From Rhodobacter sp. 24-YEA-8 (GTDB lineage: Bacteria > Pseudomonadota > Alphaproteobacteria > Rhodobacterales > Rhodobacteraceae): a stretch of DNA of 64,000 nucleotides. Positions 19,524 through 27,428 of this stretch are shown here, in pieces. Numbering within the stretch: the first letter of the stretch is position 1; every line of letters begins with the position of its first letter. Where the stretch lies: contig NZ_FNSK01000001.1 in NCBI RefSeq assembly GCF_900105075.1, positions 509,001-573,000 of the forward strand, written 5' to 3'. The position numbers and the translations under genes are program-made. The notes under the pieces are model-generated. The model saw only the letters and a list, made by a program, of their open reading frames with translations. It was not told the origin of the DNA and did not search any database.

Positions 19524-19712
19524 ATGATAGCAGGATATCTCGCGCTCTCGGTTCTGGTTGCTGGTCTTGCGCTCAGTCTCTCTGTCATGGCGGGCCACCC
19601 GCCTCTGGCCTGGCTGCTCTGCTATTCCGGGGCAGGGGCTACCTCTCTTATGACGATGGCTTTTTTCCACACAGGCGACTGGGAAGAGACCTCGGGCGCC
19701 GGTGACGCCTGA
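19524..19712 (+). CDS. Possible small membrane protein (62 aa)
   Basis: A short open frame, MIAGYLALSVLVAGLALSLS followed by VMAGHPPLAWLLCYSG, with two hydrophobic stretches and a polar tail ending TGDWEETSGAGDA. The composition is consistent with a real small inner-membrane protein. The ribosome-binding site is weak and no family is recognised. It lies alone in the 870-bp gap between rfbA and the initiating sugar transferase. It could be a chance frame. Confidence 0.35.
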   Translation: MIAGYLALSVLVAGLALSLSVMAGHPPLAWLLCYSGAGATSLMTMAFFHTGDWEETSGAGDA

Positions 19713-20169
19713 AAAACCGCGCGGCGATACGCCTGTTGCCAGGGGGCAGAGCGGCCAGATCTCGCCGATTGTAATAGAATACGAAACAACATTTTGGGAC
19801 TTTTCAGCCGCCTCACCGAAAGCCCGCAAGCTGTTCGGCGATCAACGGCTCCGAATCGCGTCTGGGACTTTGTGTCCTTCGCCGGGCGCTTCCGGGCCGG
19901 AACGTGACATTTCCGGCGCGAAGACAGGAGCTTCCCCCCTGTTATGGCCAAAAATCTCTGAATTGCGTCGGAATTGTGGTGATCACATGGCGATCATGCT
20001 TTTCGCGCCCCATCGCCATCGGATAAAATAGTCCCTGGGGGCATTCTGACCGGGTGCTGTAAATGTGGTTAAAAGTTCTGCCAAATTTTGATGTGGCGAC
20101 GGTGAATATCGTCACCCGGGGGGTCTGTGCTGTGCCTCATTCGCCGAATTTGTTGACCGAGCGCTGACA
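19713..20169. other. Long leader region upstream of the initiating sugar transferase
   Basis: About 460 bp without a convincing gene. Base composition is lower in GC than the flanking genes, with A/T-rich patches near 19780 and 20060-20095. I see no clear hairpin terminator or operator palindrome. It presumably contains the promoter for the sugar transferase at 20170, but no -35/-10 pair stands out. Confidence 0.4.
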
Positions 20170-20880
20170 ATGTCAATCATGTCAGCAAAAACCGCAGGGG
20201 CTGCGGGCGCTTCACCATTGTTGCGGAAAGCACCTGATAATGGCGAGCAGGTGTTGAACCTGCCCGGCCGTGGCGGTGTCTATCGCCATGCTTTCAAACG
20301 GGCGCTGGATCTGTTCGCCATATTGGCGGCGGTGCCGATTATGGTGCCGGTGGTTCTTGTGCTGGCGATCCTTGTGGCGCGCGATGGCGGCAGCCCCTTC
20401 TACAGCCAGATGCGGATCGGCAAAGGCGGGCGTGCGTTCCGGATGTGGAAGCTGCGCTCGATGGTGGTTGATGCGGATCAGCGGCTGGAAGCCTGGCTGG
20501 CGGCCAATCCCGCGGCGCGCGCGGAATGGGACAGCACGCAAAAACTGCGCAATGACCCGCGTGTCACCCGGTTTGGCCATTTTCTGCGTCGCTCGTCGCT
20601 GGATGAGCTGCCGCAGCTCTGGAACGTCTTCATCGGCAATATGAGCCTTGTCGGCCCGCGACCGATGATGCTGAACCAGCGCGACCTCTATCCCGGCACG
20701 GCTTATTATGCGCTGCGCCCGGGTGTGACAGGCTACTGGCAGACCGCAGGCCGCAACCGCACGACCTTTGAGGCGCGGGCGGAATATGATGCGGTCTATG
20801 AGGAACAGCTCTCTCTGATGACTGACCTGCGTATTCTGGCACGGACGGTGAGCGTGGTGCTGCGCGGCACTGGCTGCTGA
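20170..20880 (+). CDS. Initiating sugar transferase (polyprenyl glycosylphosphotransferase)
   Basis: A 236-aa enzyme of the bacterial sugar-transferase family (WcaJ/PglC catalytic core) that puts the first sugar-1-phosphate onto undecaprenyl phosphate. A soluble N-terminus of about 40 residues is followed by the single membrane hairpin [20 protein letters not shown]. The family core follows: [32 protein letters not shown] [29 protein letters not shown], then [18 protein letters not shown]. The long N-terminal membrane region of the WcaJ-type enzymes is absent, so this is the short form. It is the only initiating enzyme seen in the locus and should start the Wzx/Wzy repeat unit. Confidence 0.94.
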   Translation: MSIMSAKTAGAAGASPLLRKAPDNGEQVLNLPGRGGVYRHAFKRALDLFAILAAVPIMVPVVLVLAILVARDGGSPFYSQMRIGKGGRAFRMWKLRSMVVDADQRLEAWLAANPAARAEWDSTQKLRNDPRVTRFGHFLRRSSLDELPQLWNVFIGNMSLVGPRPMMLNQRDLYPGTAYYALRPGVTGYWQTAGRNRTTFEARAEYDAVYEEQLSLMTDLRILARTVSVVLRGTGC

Positions 20881-20897
20881 AACACGGATGTCTATGA

Positions 20898-20918
20898 GCG
20901 GGGCGTTTTTGCCCCCGC
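20898..20918. terminator. GC hairpin downstream of sugar transferase
   Basis: The inverted repeat GCGGGG / CCCCGC, with a 9-nt T-rich loop, lies 18 bp past the stop of the sugar transferase. An A-run follows it on the plus strand, so it lacks the U-tract of an intrinsic terminator. It could still separate this gene from the convergent wzz transcript. The rest of 20919-21172 shows no gene. Confidence 0.4.
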
Positions 20919-21172
20919 AAAAATCCTCTAAAGCTTTTCACTACAAGGATGCAGATCCGGCCTCGCGGCCCGATGTTACGGGACGCGGCCAGTAGACTGG
21001 TCAGGGCTGCGCGGGGCGGTGAAGGAGGTGCCGGGATATCTGGTCGCGAGATCCAAAAGCGCGTCCAGCCGTAATGCCGGCTCGCGCTGCACTCAGAAAT
21101 GTCTGCGACCCAAGCCCCCCGTGGCGCATAGCGCCGATGTAAGCGGCGGAGCGATTGCCTTGTCCTTGCAGA

Positions 21173-22435
21173 TCATCCTGACGCGCTGGCGCCTGCCCGT
21201 TTGTGATGGCCGGTAGGGTGGATTTCCGGCAAGGCAATGATCGGGCGCAGACCAAGTTCGCGTTCCATCTGCGCTGACGTGCGGATCACCGGCCTCAGCA
21301 GATCGAGCAGGAAGGCAAGGATCAGCCCGCCGAGCAGCCCCGCAATCGCCCCCGCTGCCACGAACATCTTGCGGCGTGGGCCGTCGGGATGTTCGGGCGT
21401 GATGGCGCGGTCGAGAATGCCGAAACGTTCGCCCTGCTGGCGTTCGGCCAGCCGCACCTGAGAATCTGCTTCGGCCAGCGCATCCGACGCCTGGTCGAAA
21501 TTGCGCTGGATCTGACCAAGGTCCCGCTCGAGATCCGCGAGACCGCGTTCCGCCACGGCAACTCCCGCGAGCCCGGCTTCGATGCCGGCGGCACGGGTCT
21601 TCAGCGCCGCTTGCTGGCCCGCGATCAGCGTGGTCTGGTCATCCAGCTCGCGCAGCCGCTGCCGGTCGGTCGGGCGCAGCGTCTCACGCGTCGAGATGCG
21701 GCGGCGCTCTTCATCGACCAGCAGCAGATCACGGTCGAGCCCGCGCAGATCGGTTTCGATGGTTGTCAGTTCTTCGCGCCGCGTCGCCGATACCGGCGGC
21801 AGCATTTCGGCATTTGTGTTGCGCCAGGAGATGATCTTCGCCTCCTGCGCCTGGATCTCGGTGTTCAGAACCGCCAGCCGGTCGGAATGGAAAGTGTAGC
21901 TTTCGCGCGCCCGTGCAAGCTGGCCCGAGGCCGAGAGATCCACCACGCTTTGCGCCAGATCATTGGCGATCCGCGCAGCATTGTCGGCATCCCCGAAGGT
22001 CGTGCTGATCACCACCGCAGAGACCTGGGTCGGCTGGCCATAGGCGGGATCGCCTGAAACCTCGACCGTGTCAAAGCGGATCGCCGCGCGCAGGGCGGTC
22101 ACTTTCGCCTCGGTCGACATCGCCGGCAGGTCGCTGAACAGCTTGTGCCGTTCGATGATCGTGACCAGGTTTTGCCGCGTTGTCAGCCGATGTTGCAGCG
22201 ATTGCACCAGCTGCGCCGAGCCGGAGGCCTGATTGGCCTCGGCCGGCTGTCCGACGACCGGCACCCGGACCTGGGCGGTCTGGATCTCGATCGAGGCCCA
22301 GGCGGTATAATTGTCAGGGCGGGCTTTGGCGTAAAGCGCGGCCAGCACGACCGCGATCAGCGCGCAAAGCGCGATCAGCCAGCCGCGCCGCAGCAGAAAG
22401 CCAAGAAGATCTTCGATATTGCGCAGATGTCCCAT
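21173..22435 (-). CDS. Wzz-type polysaccharide chain-length determinant (PCP family)
   Basis: A 420-aa inner-membrane protein with two terminal membrane spans: LRRGWLIALCALIAVVLAAL near residue 20 and VAAGAIAGLLGGLILAFLLD near residue 370. A long periplasmic region lies between them, with much predicted coiled coil (ERGLADLERDLGQIQRNFDQ). This is the Wzz / polysaccharide co-polymerase layout that sets chain length in Wzx/Wzy systems. A short cytoplasmic tail ends in HHKRAGASASG. The kinase-like ATPase is encoded by the next upstream gene as a separate protein 12 bp away, as in CpsC/CpsD-type pairs. The two are transcribed together. Confidence 0.88.
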   Translation of the reverse strand: MGHLRNIEDLLGFLLRRGWLIALCALIAVVLAALYAKARPDNYTAWASIEIQTAQVRVPVVGQPAEANQASGSAQLVQSLQHRLTTRQNLVTIIERHKLFSDLPAMSTEAKVTALRAAIRFDTVEVSGDPAYGQPTQVSAVVISTTFGDADNAARIANDLAQSVVDLSASGQLARARESYTFHSDRLAVLNTEIQAQEAKIISWRNTNAEMLPPVSATRREELTTIETDLRGLDRDLLLVDEERRRISTRETLRPTDRQRLRELDDQTTLIAGQQAALKTRAAGIEAGLAGVAVAERGLADLERDLGQIQRNFDQASDALAEADSQVRLAERQQGERFGILDRAITPEHPDGPRRKMFVAAGAIAGLLGGLILAFLLDLLRPVIRTSAQMERELGLRPIIALPEIHPTGHHKRAGASASG

Positions 22436-22447
22436 GGTGTTCGTCCC

Positions 22448-23437
22448 TCAGCCGCGCCCGAACCAGCGGCTGATCGTGCCCCCGAACAGGCGGTCGGCCA
22501 GGCCCTGGCCCGCCAGCAGCCCGCGATCCTGGGCCCGGTTCAGCACCACCGCGAGCAGCGGCACGCGGCCCTCGAACATCCGTTCGCAGGCGGTGATATC
22601 GGCGGCGGTGGTACGGGTGCCATCCACCACCAGAAGCACCGCATCGACCTGGCCGCTCAGCGCAATCATATCGTCATATTCCAGCGCCGGCGGCGTATCG
22701 AAAAGCTGGATATCGGGCTGCAGCAGGTCACTTGCCGATTGCAGCGCGGCGGTGGTCTGCGGATCCTGGAGTGTCTCGGCCGGGCGGGCGACAGGCTCGC
22801 TGTTCAGCGCCAGCGCAAGGTTCGGGCCGATGCGGCGGAACTGGCCCTCAAGCGGCTGTTCGCCCCGGAGGAATTCCAGCAGCTGCGGCGACGGTGTTTG
22901 TGCAAAGAGGCTTGCGAGGCGCGGGTGGCGCAGATCGAGATCCATCAGCACCGTCCGGCACGAGGGCAGCCGGCCCAGCGACAGCGCGAGATTGGCGGCG
23001 ACATAGCTCTTGCCACAGCCGGCGCGCGGCGAGGTGATGGCAAGCCGGCTCATTCCTTCTTTGGTCATCGCCTGGGCGATGCGGGTGCGCAGCATGTCGA
23101 AATAGCGGGTGATCTGGTGGTGTTCCGGTTTCATGAACAAACCGTTTCTGACCAGTCGGGCCGCATCGACATGGATTTCTCCGATTGATTCCCAGACTTT
23201 CGACGGGTTCGGGCTGGCAAAAACTGCGGGCGAGATAGAGATCTCGCGCCCGGTGCGCTGGTCGAGCGCGATGGGCAGATTGATGCGCGGATGGCCGGGT
23301 TTGAACAGTGAGACAGCGGTGCCGCGCGCGGCGGCCCCGGCTTTGCGATCCTGGTTGTTATCTTCTGCGCCCATCAGGGGAAATCCCATATCCAGGGGGT
23401 TTGAACCGAAAGGGCCATGTATGTTGTGGCGGCTCAT
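22448..23437 (-). CDS. CpsD/CapB-like P-loop ATPase (BY-kinase family) lacking a tyrosine tail
   Basis: The partner of the Wzz protein. The protein from the ATG at 23437 is about 329 aa; starts at 23389 or 23374 are possible, and the frame open to 23800 is unlikely because it runs into the divergent GT2 gene. Walker A is SPRAGCGKSYVAANLA, Walker A' is VLMDLDLRHPRLASLF, and the Walker B region is QLFDTPPALEYDD. Family members control polymerisation by cycles of autophosphorylation on a C-terminal tyrosine cluster. Here the C-terminus reads LADRLFGGTISRWFGRG with no tyrosine, so it may be an ATPase regulator without autokinase activity. The N-terminal 100 residues are unlike the family and probably disordered. 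Confidence 0.85.
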   Translation of the reverse strand: MSRHNIHGPFGSNPLDMGFPLMGAEDNNQDRKAGAAARGTAVSLFKPGHPRINLPIALDQRTGREISISPAVFASPNPSKVWESIGEIHVDAARLVRNGLFMKPEHHQITRYFDMLRTRIAQAMTKEGMSRLAITSPRAGCGKSYVAANLALSLGRLPSCRTVLMDLDLRHPRLASLFAQTPSPQLLEFLRGEQPLEGQFRRIGPNLALALNSEPVARPAETLQDPQTTAALQSASDLLQPDIQLFDTPPALEYDDMIALSGQVDAVLLVVDGTRTTAADITACERMFEGRVPLLAVVLNRAQDRGLLAGQGLADRLFGGTISRWFGRG

Positions 23438-23780
23438 CTGTAATCCGGTTCCGACAGAAGGGCCGCAGCAGGACTGCGCGCCCGGAATTGATACCCCCTG
23501 CCGGATGGCAGGCGCGATGCCGGTCCCGGATGCGGGATCTCCTCCGGGGCCGGTCTGGCCTGAAGGATGCAGCCTGGAGTCCGGGCCCCCGCCCAGAAGA
23601 GCATTCCTAACAGATGGAGGGTAAAAATGAAACCCCGGCGCAGGGGAAATGGCTGTGATCTCAGCTACTTTACCGGCCGCGCGGGGGGCGCCTGTGGCAC
23701 CCCGCTGCCCGGGCCGGGGCGGGCGGGGGCGCGGCCGCTGCACAGGGCTTTGACTTTGAAACCTGGCGGGCTTAGGCGTG

Positions 23781-24812
23781 ATGGTCATGACAGCCGACAC
23801 GCCTCATATCCCTGCGCGACGGGACCCGTCTGCCCCAGCCGGGCCGGTCGTTGATGCCGTGGTGATTGGCCGCAATGAGGGGGGCCGGCTTGCCGCCTGT
23901 CTCGCCTCGCTCAAAGGCCAGGTGCGGCGGCTGGTCTATGTCGACAGCGGCTCGACCGATGGCTCGCAGGCGCTGGCGCGGGGGGCAGGCGCGATTGTGG
24001 TCGGGCTTGACCTTTCGCGCCCCTTCACGGCGGCGCGGGCGCGCAATGCCGGTGTGCTTGCGCTGGCTGCAGCGGGCGCAGCGCCCGATTACGTCCAGTT
24101 CGTCGATGGCGATTGCGAGGTGGTGCCTGGCTGGGTGGCGCGCGGGCTGCGGGGCTTTCGCGACCACCCCGGTGCTGTGGTGATCTGTGGCCGCAGACGC
24201 GAGCGGCACCCGGAGGCTTCGGTCTATAACCGGTTCTGTGACCGCGAATGGAACACGCCTGTCGGCGAGGCGCTGGCCTGCGGCGGGGATGCGCTGATGC
24301 GGCTGAGGGATTTCCAAACGGTGGGCGGCTACCGCGAGGACCTGATCGCGGGTGAGGAGCCGGAGCTTTGCCAGCGGCTGCGCCGGGCGGGCGGGCAGAT
24401 CTGGCGGATCGACGCCGAGATGACGCTGCATGACGCAGCGATGACGCAGCTGTCGCAATGGTGGCGGCGCACGAAACGCGCGGGACATGCTTTCGCCGAA
24501 GGTGCGGCCCTGCATGGGCGCGGCCCCGACCGCCATTGGCGCCGCGAAACGGCGCGCGCTTTGGTCTGGGGCGCCTTACTGCCGGTTTTGGTAGTGCTGG
24601 CGGGGCTGACCCATCCGGCGTTCTGGCTCGCGGGTCTGATCTGGCCCTTGCAAATGCTGCGTCTCGGATTTCGCTGGCGCCATGAGGGACGCGCGGGCGC
24701 TGAGGCCGCGGTTCTGACGGTCCTGGGGAAGTTTCCTGAAGCCCTGGGCGCGCTTGGCTATCTGCGTGACAGGGTGTTGCGTCGCAGGCGTGGCCTGATC
24801 GAATACAAATAG
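23781..24812 (+). CDS. Glycosyltransferase family 2 with C-terminal membrane helix
   Basis: A GT-A transferase of about 343 aa. Starts at 23778 (GTG), 23781 (ATG) and 23787 (ATG) are all possible. The motifs are VIGRNEGGRLAACLASL, VYVDSGSTDGSQALA and the DxD in FVDGDCEVVPGW, with GGYREDLIAGEEPELCQRLR supplying the catalytic ED region. A C-terminal hydrophobic segment, LLPVLVVLAGLTHPAFWLA, suggests membrane association. It is divergent from the CpsD-like gene. Its last 237 bp are antisense to the end of the convergent TagA-type gene, an unusually long overlap. Confidence 0.88.
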   Translation: MVMTADTPHIPARRDPSAPAGPVVDAVVIGRNEGGRLAACLASLKGQVRRLVYVDSGSTDGSQALARGAGAIVVGLDLSRPFTAARARNAGVLALAAAGAAPDYVQFVDGDCEVVPGWVARGLRGFRDHPGAVVICGRRRERHPEASVYNRFCDREWNTPVGEALACGGDALMRLRDFQTVGGYREDLIAGEEPELCQRLRRAGGQIWRIDAEMTLHDAAMTQLSQWWRRTKRAGHAFAEGAALHGRGPDRHWRRETARALVWGALLPVLVVLAGLTHPAFWLAGLIWPLQMLRLGFRWRHEGRAGAEAAVLTVLGKFPEALGALGYLRDRVLRRRRGLIEYK

Positions 24813-25619
24813 ATCTTGCGACCGCAGCTGCCAAGCCTTCCTGATCTCATCCGGCAGGATCGCGAAGCAGGCGGCATAGCGCGGCAGCAGCCGGCGCGGC
24901 GAAGCCACCGCCCGCCAGGCCCATTCCAGCGCGATTTTCCGCACCCATTGCGGAGCGCGCGTCTGATCGCCCGAGAGAAATTCGACCCCGGCCCCGACGG
25001 AGGCAAAGCCCATCCGGGGCGCAAGGCTGCGGCCAAGGGCGGCAAAACGTTCCTGCTTGGGCGCGCCAAGCGCGATCAGGCACAGGCCAGGCCCAAGCGC
25101 GTCAAGGCGGGCGAGGGCGTCGCGAGCCTCCGGACCTTCGGGGTCAAACCCCATGGGCGGCGCGATCAGAAGCCCTTTCCGATAGCCGGGGAGTACCCGT
25201 GCGAGCTGCTCGCTGGCGCCTTCCAGCGCAGCTTCGGTGGCGCCCAGCATCGAGACCGGCAGACCTGCCTCCGAAGCGAGCCAGCACAGCGGCACCACCA
25301 GATCCGACCCCGGCATCAGATCGACGGGCTTTTTCGCGAGCTTCGACAGCCAGACGATCGGGTTGCCATCCGCAACCACCATATCCTGACGCGCATAGGC
25401 TTCGAGAAATGCCGGGTTTCGACGCAGTTTGACGAGATGATCAACGTTGATTGTCGCCAGCGCAAAGCCCTTGCCCCGACGCATCAGCCGTTCCACATCG
25501 TCAAGCAATGCGGTGCGGCTCGCGTGAGTCACCTCGATACAGGTCTTTTGAATGGTGAACTGCAAGGCGATCATCCTGACAGGGCGGGCTGATATCATTG
25601 TAGCGCGTGCGAGCGTCAT
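24576..25619 (-). CDS. WecG/TagA/CpsF family glycosyltransferase
   Basis: A GT26-type transferase acting on lipid-linked intermediates. The core occupies residues about 15-270: FALATINVDHLVKLRRNPAF, then VVADGNPIVWLSKL with the catalytic Asp, then PGSDLVVPL, VSMLGATEAALE, LIALGAPKQERFA and FASVGAGVEFLSG. From about residue 275 the sequence turns polar and poorly conserved in style (GFRKLPQDRQNRGLSARA), and this is the part antisense to the GT2 gene. Normal family members end near residue 245-270, so the stop may have moved. Starts at 25598 or 25574 are possible; none has a good ribosome-binding site. The function is transfer of a sugar onto the polyprenyl-linked repeat. Confidence 0.88.
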   Translation of the reverse strand: MTLARATMISARPVRMIALQFTIQKTCIEVTHASRTALLDDVERLMRRGKGFALATINVDHLVKLRRNPAFLEAYARQDMVVADGNPIVWLSKLAKKPVDLMPGSDLVVPLCWLASEAGLPVSMLGATEAALEGASEQLARVLPGYRKGLLIAPPMGFDPEGPEARDALARLDALGPGLCLIALGAPKQERFAALGRSLAPRMGFASVGAGVEFLSGDQTRAPQWVRKIALEWAWRAVASPRRLLPRYAACFAILPDEIRKAWQLRSQDLFVFDQATPATQHPVTQIAKRAQGFRKLPQDRQNRGLSARASLMAPAKSETQHLQGPDQTREPERRMGQPRQHYQNRQ

Positions 25620-25777
25620 AGGCGACTGGTTCCCGAGGTCAACACTCTGTTTCCAACTCGTGCAGAGTGGGGGCGACGCCGCGCCCTGTCCCGGCCTCGC
25701 CTCGGGGAGCGGCTCATGCTAGGGTACAGGCTTAAATTGCGCCCGGTTAAAGCGCGAGCAGAACGGATCCCGGCCGG

Positions 25778-27175
25778 ATGTCATCTACGATTGCCCTGCT
25801 GGCGCTTTTGATCTGGCCCTTTGTGGTCTGGGTTTTCTACAACCGGATGGCGCCGGGCCGGGCACTGATCTGGTCGGTTCTGACCGGCTATATGTTCTTG
25901 CCAGAGCTGGCGAAAATCGACCTTCCGATGCTGCCGGACCCCGATAAACACATGCTGCCGGCGCTGGCGGCGGCGGTGATCTCCTGGCTGATGCTGGGCA
26001 GGACCCTGCCGGTTTTCACCGGCAATATGATGGTCAGGGTTCTGGTTGCGGGTTTTCTGATCTCGCCGGTTTTTACCGCCCTTCTGAACACAGATCCGAT
26101 TTTCCTTGGCCATGGCCGCGAGATCCAGGGCATGCGAATCTATGATTCCATCGCCATCACGGGCACCGAGGCGATGTATCTTCTGCCGCTGTTCCTTGCG
26201 CGGCGCGATCTCGCGACGCCCGAGGCGATGCGCGACCTTCTGATGGCACTGACGATTGCGGCGCTGCTTTATACCGGGCCGATTCTGATCGAGACTGTGA
26301 TGTCGCCGCAGCTGCATATCTGGGTCTATGGTTATTTCCAGCACGACATGTCCCAGGCGGTGCGATTTGGCGGCTGGCGGCCCTTTGTCTTTATGCCGCA
26401 CGGGCTTTGGGTGGCGTTTTTCGTGCTCTCCTGCCTGATCGCGGCGGGGATGCTGCTCCGGCTGGGTCCGGCGCCGGCGCGGGTCTGGCAGTTGCCGGTC
26501 TTCCTTCTGACCTGTGCGCTTCTGATTATGTGCAAAAGCTTTGGTCCCATCGCCTATGCGCTGGCCGCCGCGCCGCTGGTCTTTCTTGCGACCCCGCGCC
26601 AGATCCTTGGCGTTGTCGGGCTGCTGGCGGTGGTGGTGATCCTGTATCCGCTTTTGCGCGGCGCCCATCTGGTGCCGGTTGATTATATTTCCAGCTTTGC
26701 CGGCGATCTGAGCGAGGACCGCGCCCAGAGTTTTGGTTACCGGCTGATGAATGAGGATCTGCTGCTGGCCCGCGCCGCAGAGCGGCCGCTCTTTGGCTGG
26801 GGCGGCTATGGGCGCGGTTTCCTCTATGATCCGGTGACCGGCATCGTCGAGACGGTGGCAGATGGCGCATGGATCATCCGGATCGGGGCATTCGGCTGGG
26901 TCGGCTATCTCGTGCAATTCGGGCTTTTGTGCCTGCCCTTATGGCTTCTTGCGCGCGAGGCGAGGCTGCAACCCGGATCGGTCGGCCTGCCGGCGGCGGG
27001 GGTGGCGCTGATCCTTGGGCTGAACCTTGTTGATCTTTTGCCCAATGCGACGCTGACGCCGCTGAGCTGGCTGATGGCCGGCGCGCTCCTTGGTCAGGCC
27101 GAGGCTTTGCGTGCCATGCGCGAGGCCTCACTTGCAGAAGTACGGCGAACCCAGCCGCGCCGCACCATTATCTGA
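25778..27175 (+). CDS. Polytopic membrane protein, probable Wzy-like polysaccharide polymerase
   Basis: A 465-aa protein with about ten to twelve hydrophobic spans, starting with LLALLIWPFVVWVFY. A larger hydrophilic loop (residues about 300-345) contains FAGDLSEDRAQSFGYRLMNE and FGWGGYGRGFLYDP, similar in position to the periplasmic loop of O-antigen ligase/polymerase proteins. No enzymatic motif can be assigned. In a locus with a flippase, chain-length regulator and initiating transferase but no other polymerase candidate, Wzy is the best role. It ends 253 bp before the PKS gene. Confidence 0.7.
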   Translation: MSSTIALLALLIWPFVVWVFYNRMAPGRALIWSVLTGYMFLPELAKIDLPMLPDPDKHMLPALAAAVISWLMLGRTLPVFTGNMMVRVLVAGFLISPVFTALLNTDPIFLGHGREIQGMRIYDSIAITGTEAMYLLPLFLARRDLATPEAMRDLLMALTIAALLYTGPILIETVMSPQLHIWVYGYFQHDMSQAVRFGGWRPFVFMPHGLWVAFFVLSCLIAAGMLLRLGPAPARVWQLPVFLLTCALLIMCKSFGPIAYALAAAPLVFLATPRQILGVVGLLAVVVILYPLLRGAHLVPVDYISSFAGDLSEDRAQSFGYRLMNEDLLLARAAERPLFGWGGYGRGFLYDPVTGIVETVADGAWIIRIGAFGWVGYLVQFGLLCLPLWLLAREARLQPGSVGLPAAGVALILGLNLVDLLPNATLTPLSWLMAGALLGQAEALRAMREASLAEVRRTQPRRTII

Positions 27176-27428
27176 GCAGGTCTCGCCATCAGATTGACGG
27201 AAACCTGGTCGGGGCTGCGCCAAATGCGGCATAAATGCGGCGCTAATGCGGCGGGCTTGTGGCATTGTTGCCTCGCGGGATAAGAACTGGTCACGGGTGC
27301 GCTCAGGGTATGAGTTTGCCTTAAATTGAGCTAGATTAACGCGGATAATCAACAGACTGGCAGGGGGCTGTCTGTCAGGGAGGGAACGCTTCTGTTCCAC
27401 CCCGGATCCCCTGAGCCACTGAACCGAA
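27176..27428 (+). promoter_or_regulatory. Probable promoter region of the PKS/NRPS set
   Basis: A 253-bp gene-free stretch. It becomes A/T-rich between about 27310 and 27355 (tttgccttaaattgagc is part of it), the only such patch before the PKS gene, so a promoter there is likely. A gapped palindrome-like segment (cagactggcagggggctg) lies near 27352-27375. No operator can be assigned. Confidence 0.35.

Noticed and set aside
20898..20918. Classical intrinsic terminator after the sugar transferase
   Set aside because: The hairpin is followed by A residues on the plus strand, not T, so I list it only as a hairpin with low confidence.
23438..23800. N-terminal extension of the CpsD-like protein
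   Set aside because: It is a Pro/Arg-rich chance sequence and runs into the divergent GT2 gene; the start at 23437 or later is preferred.
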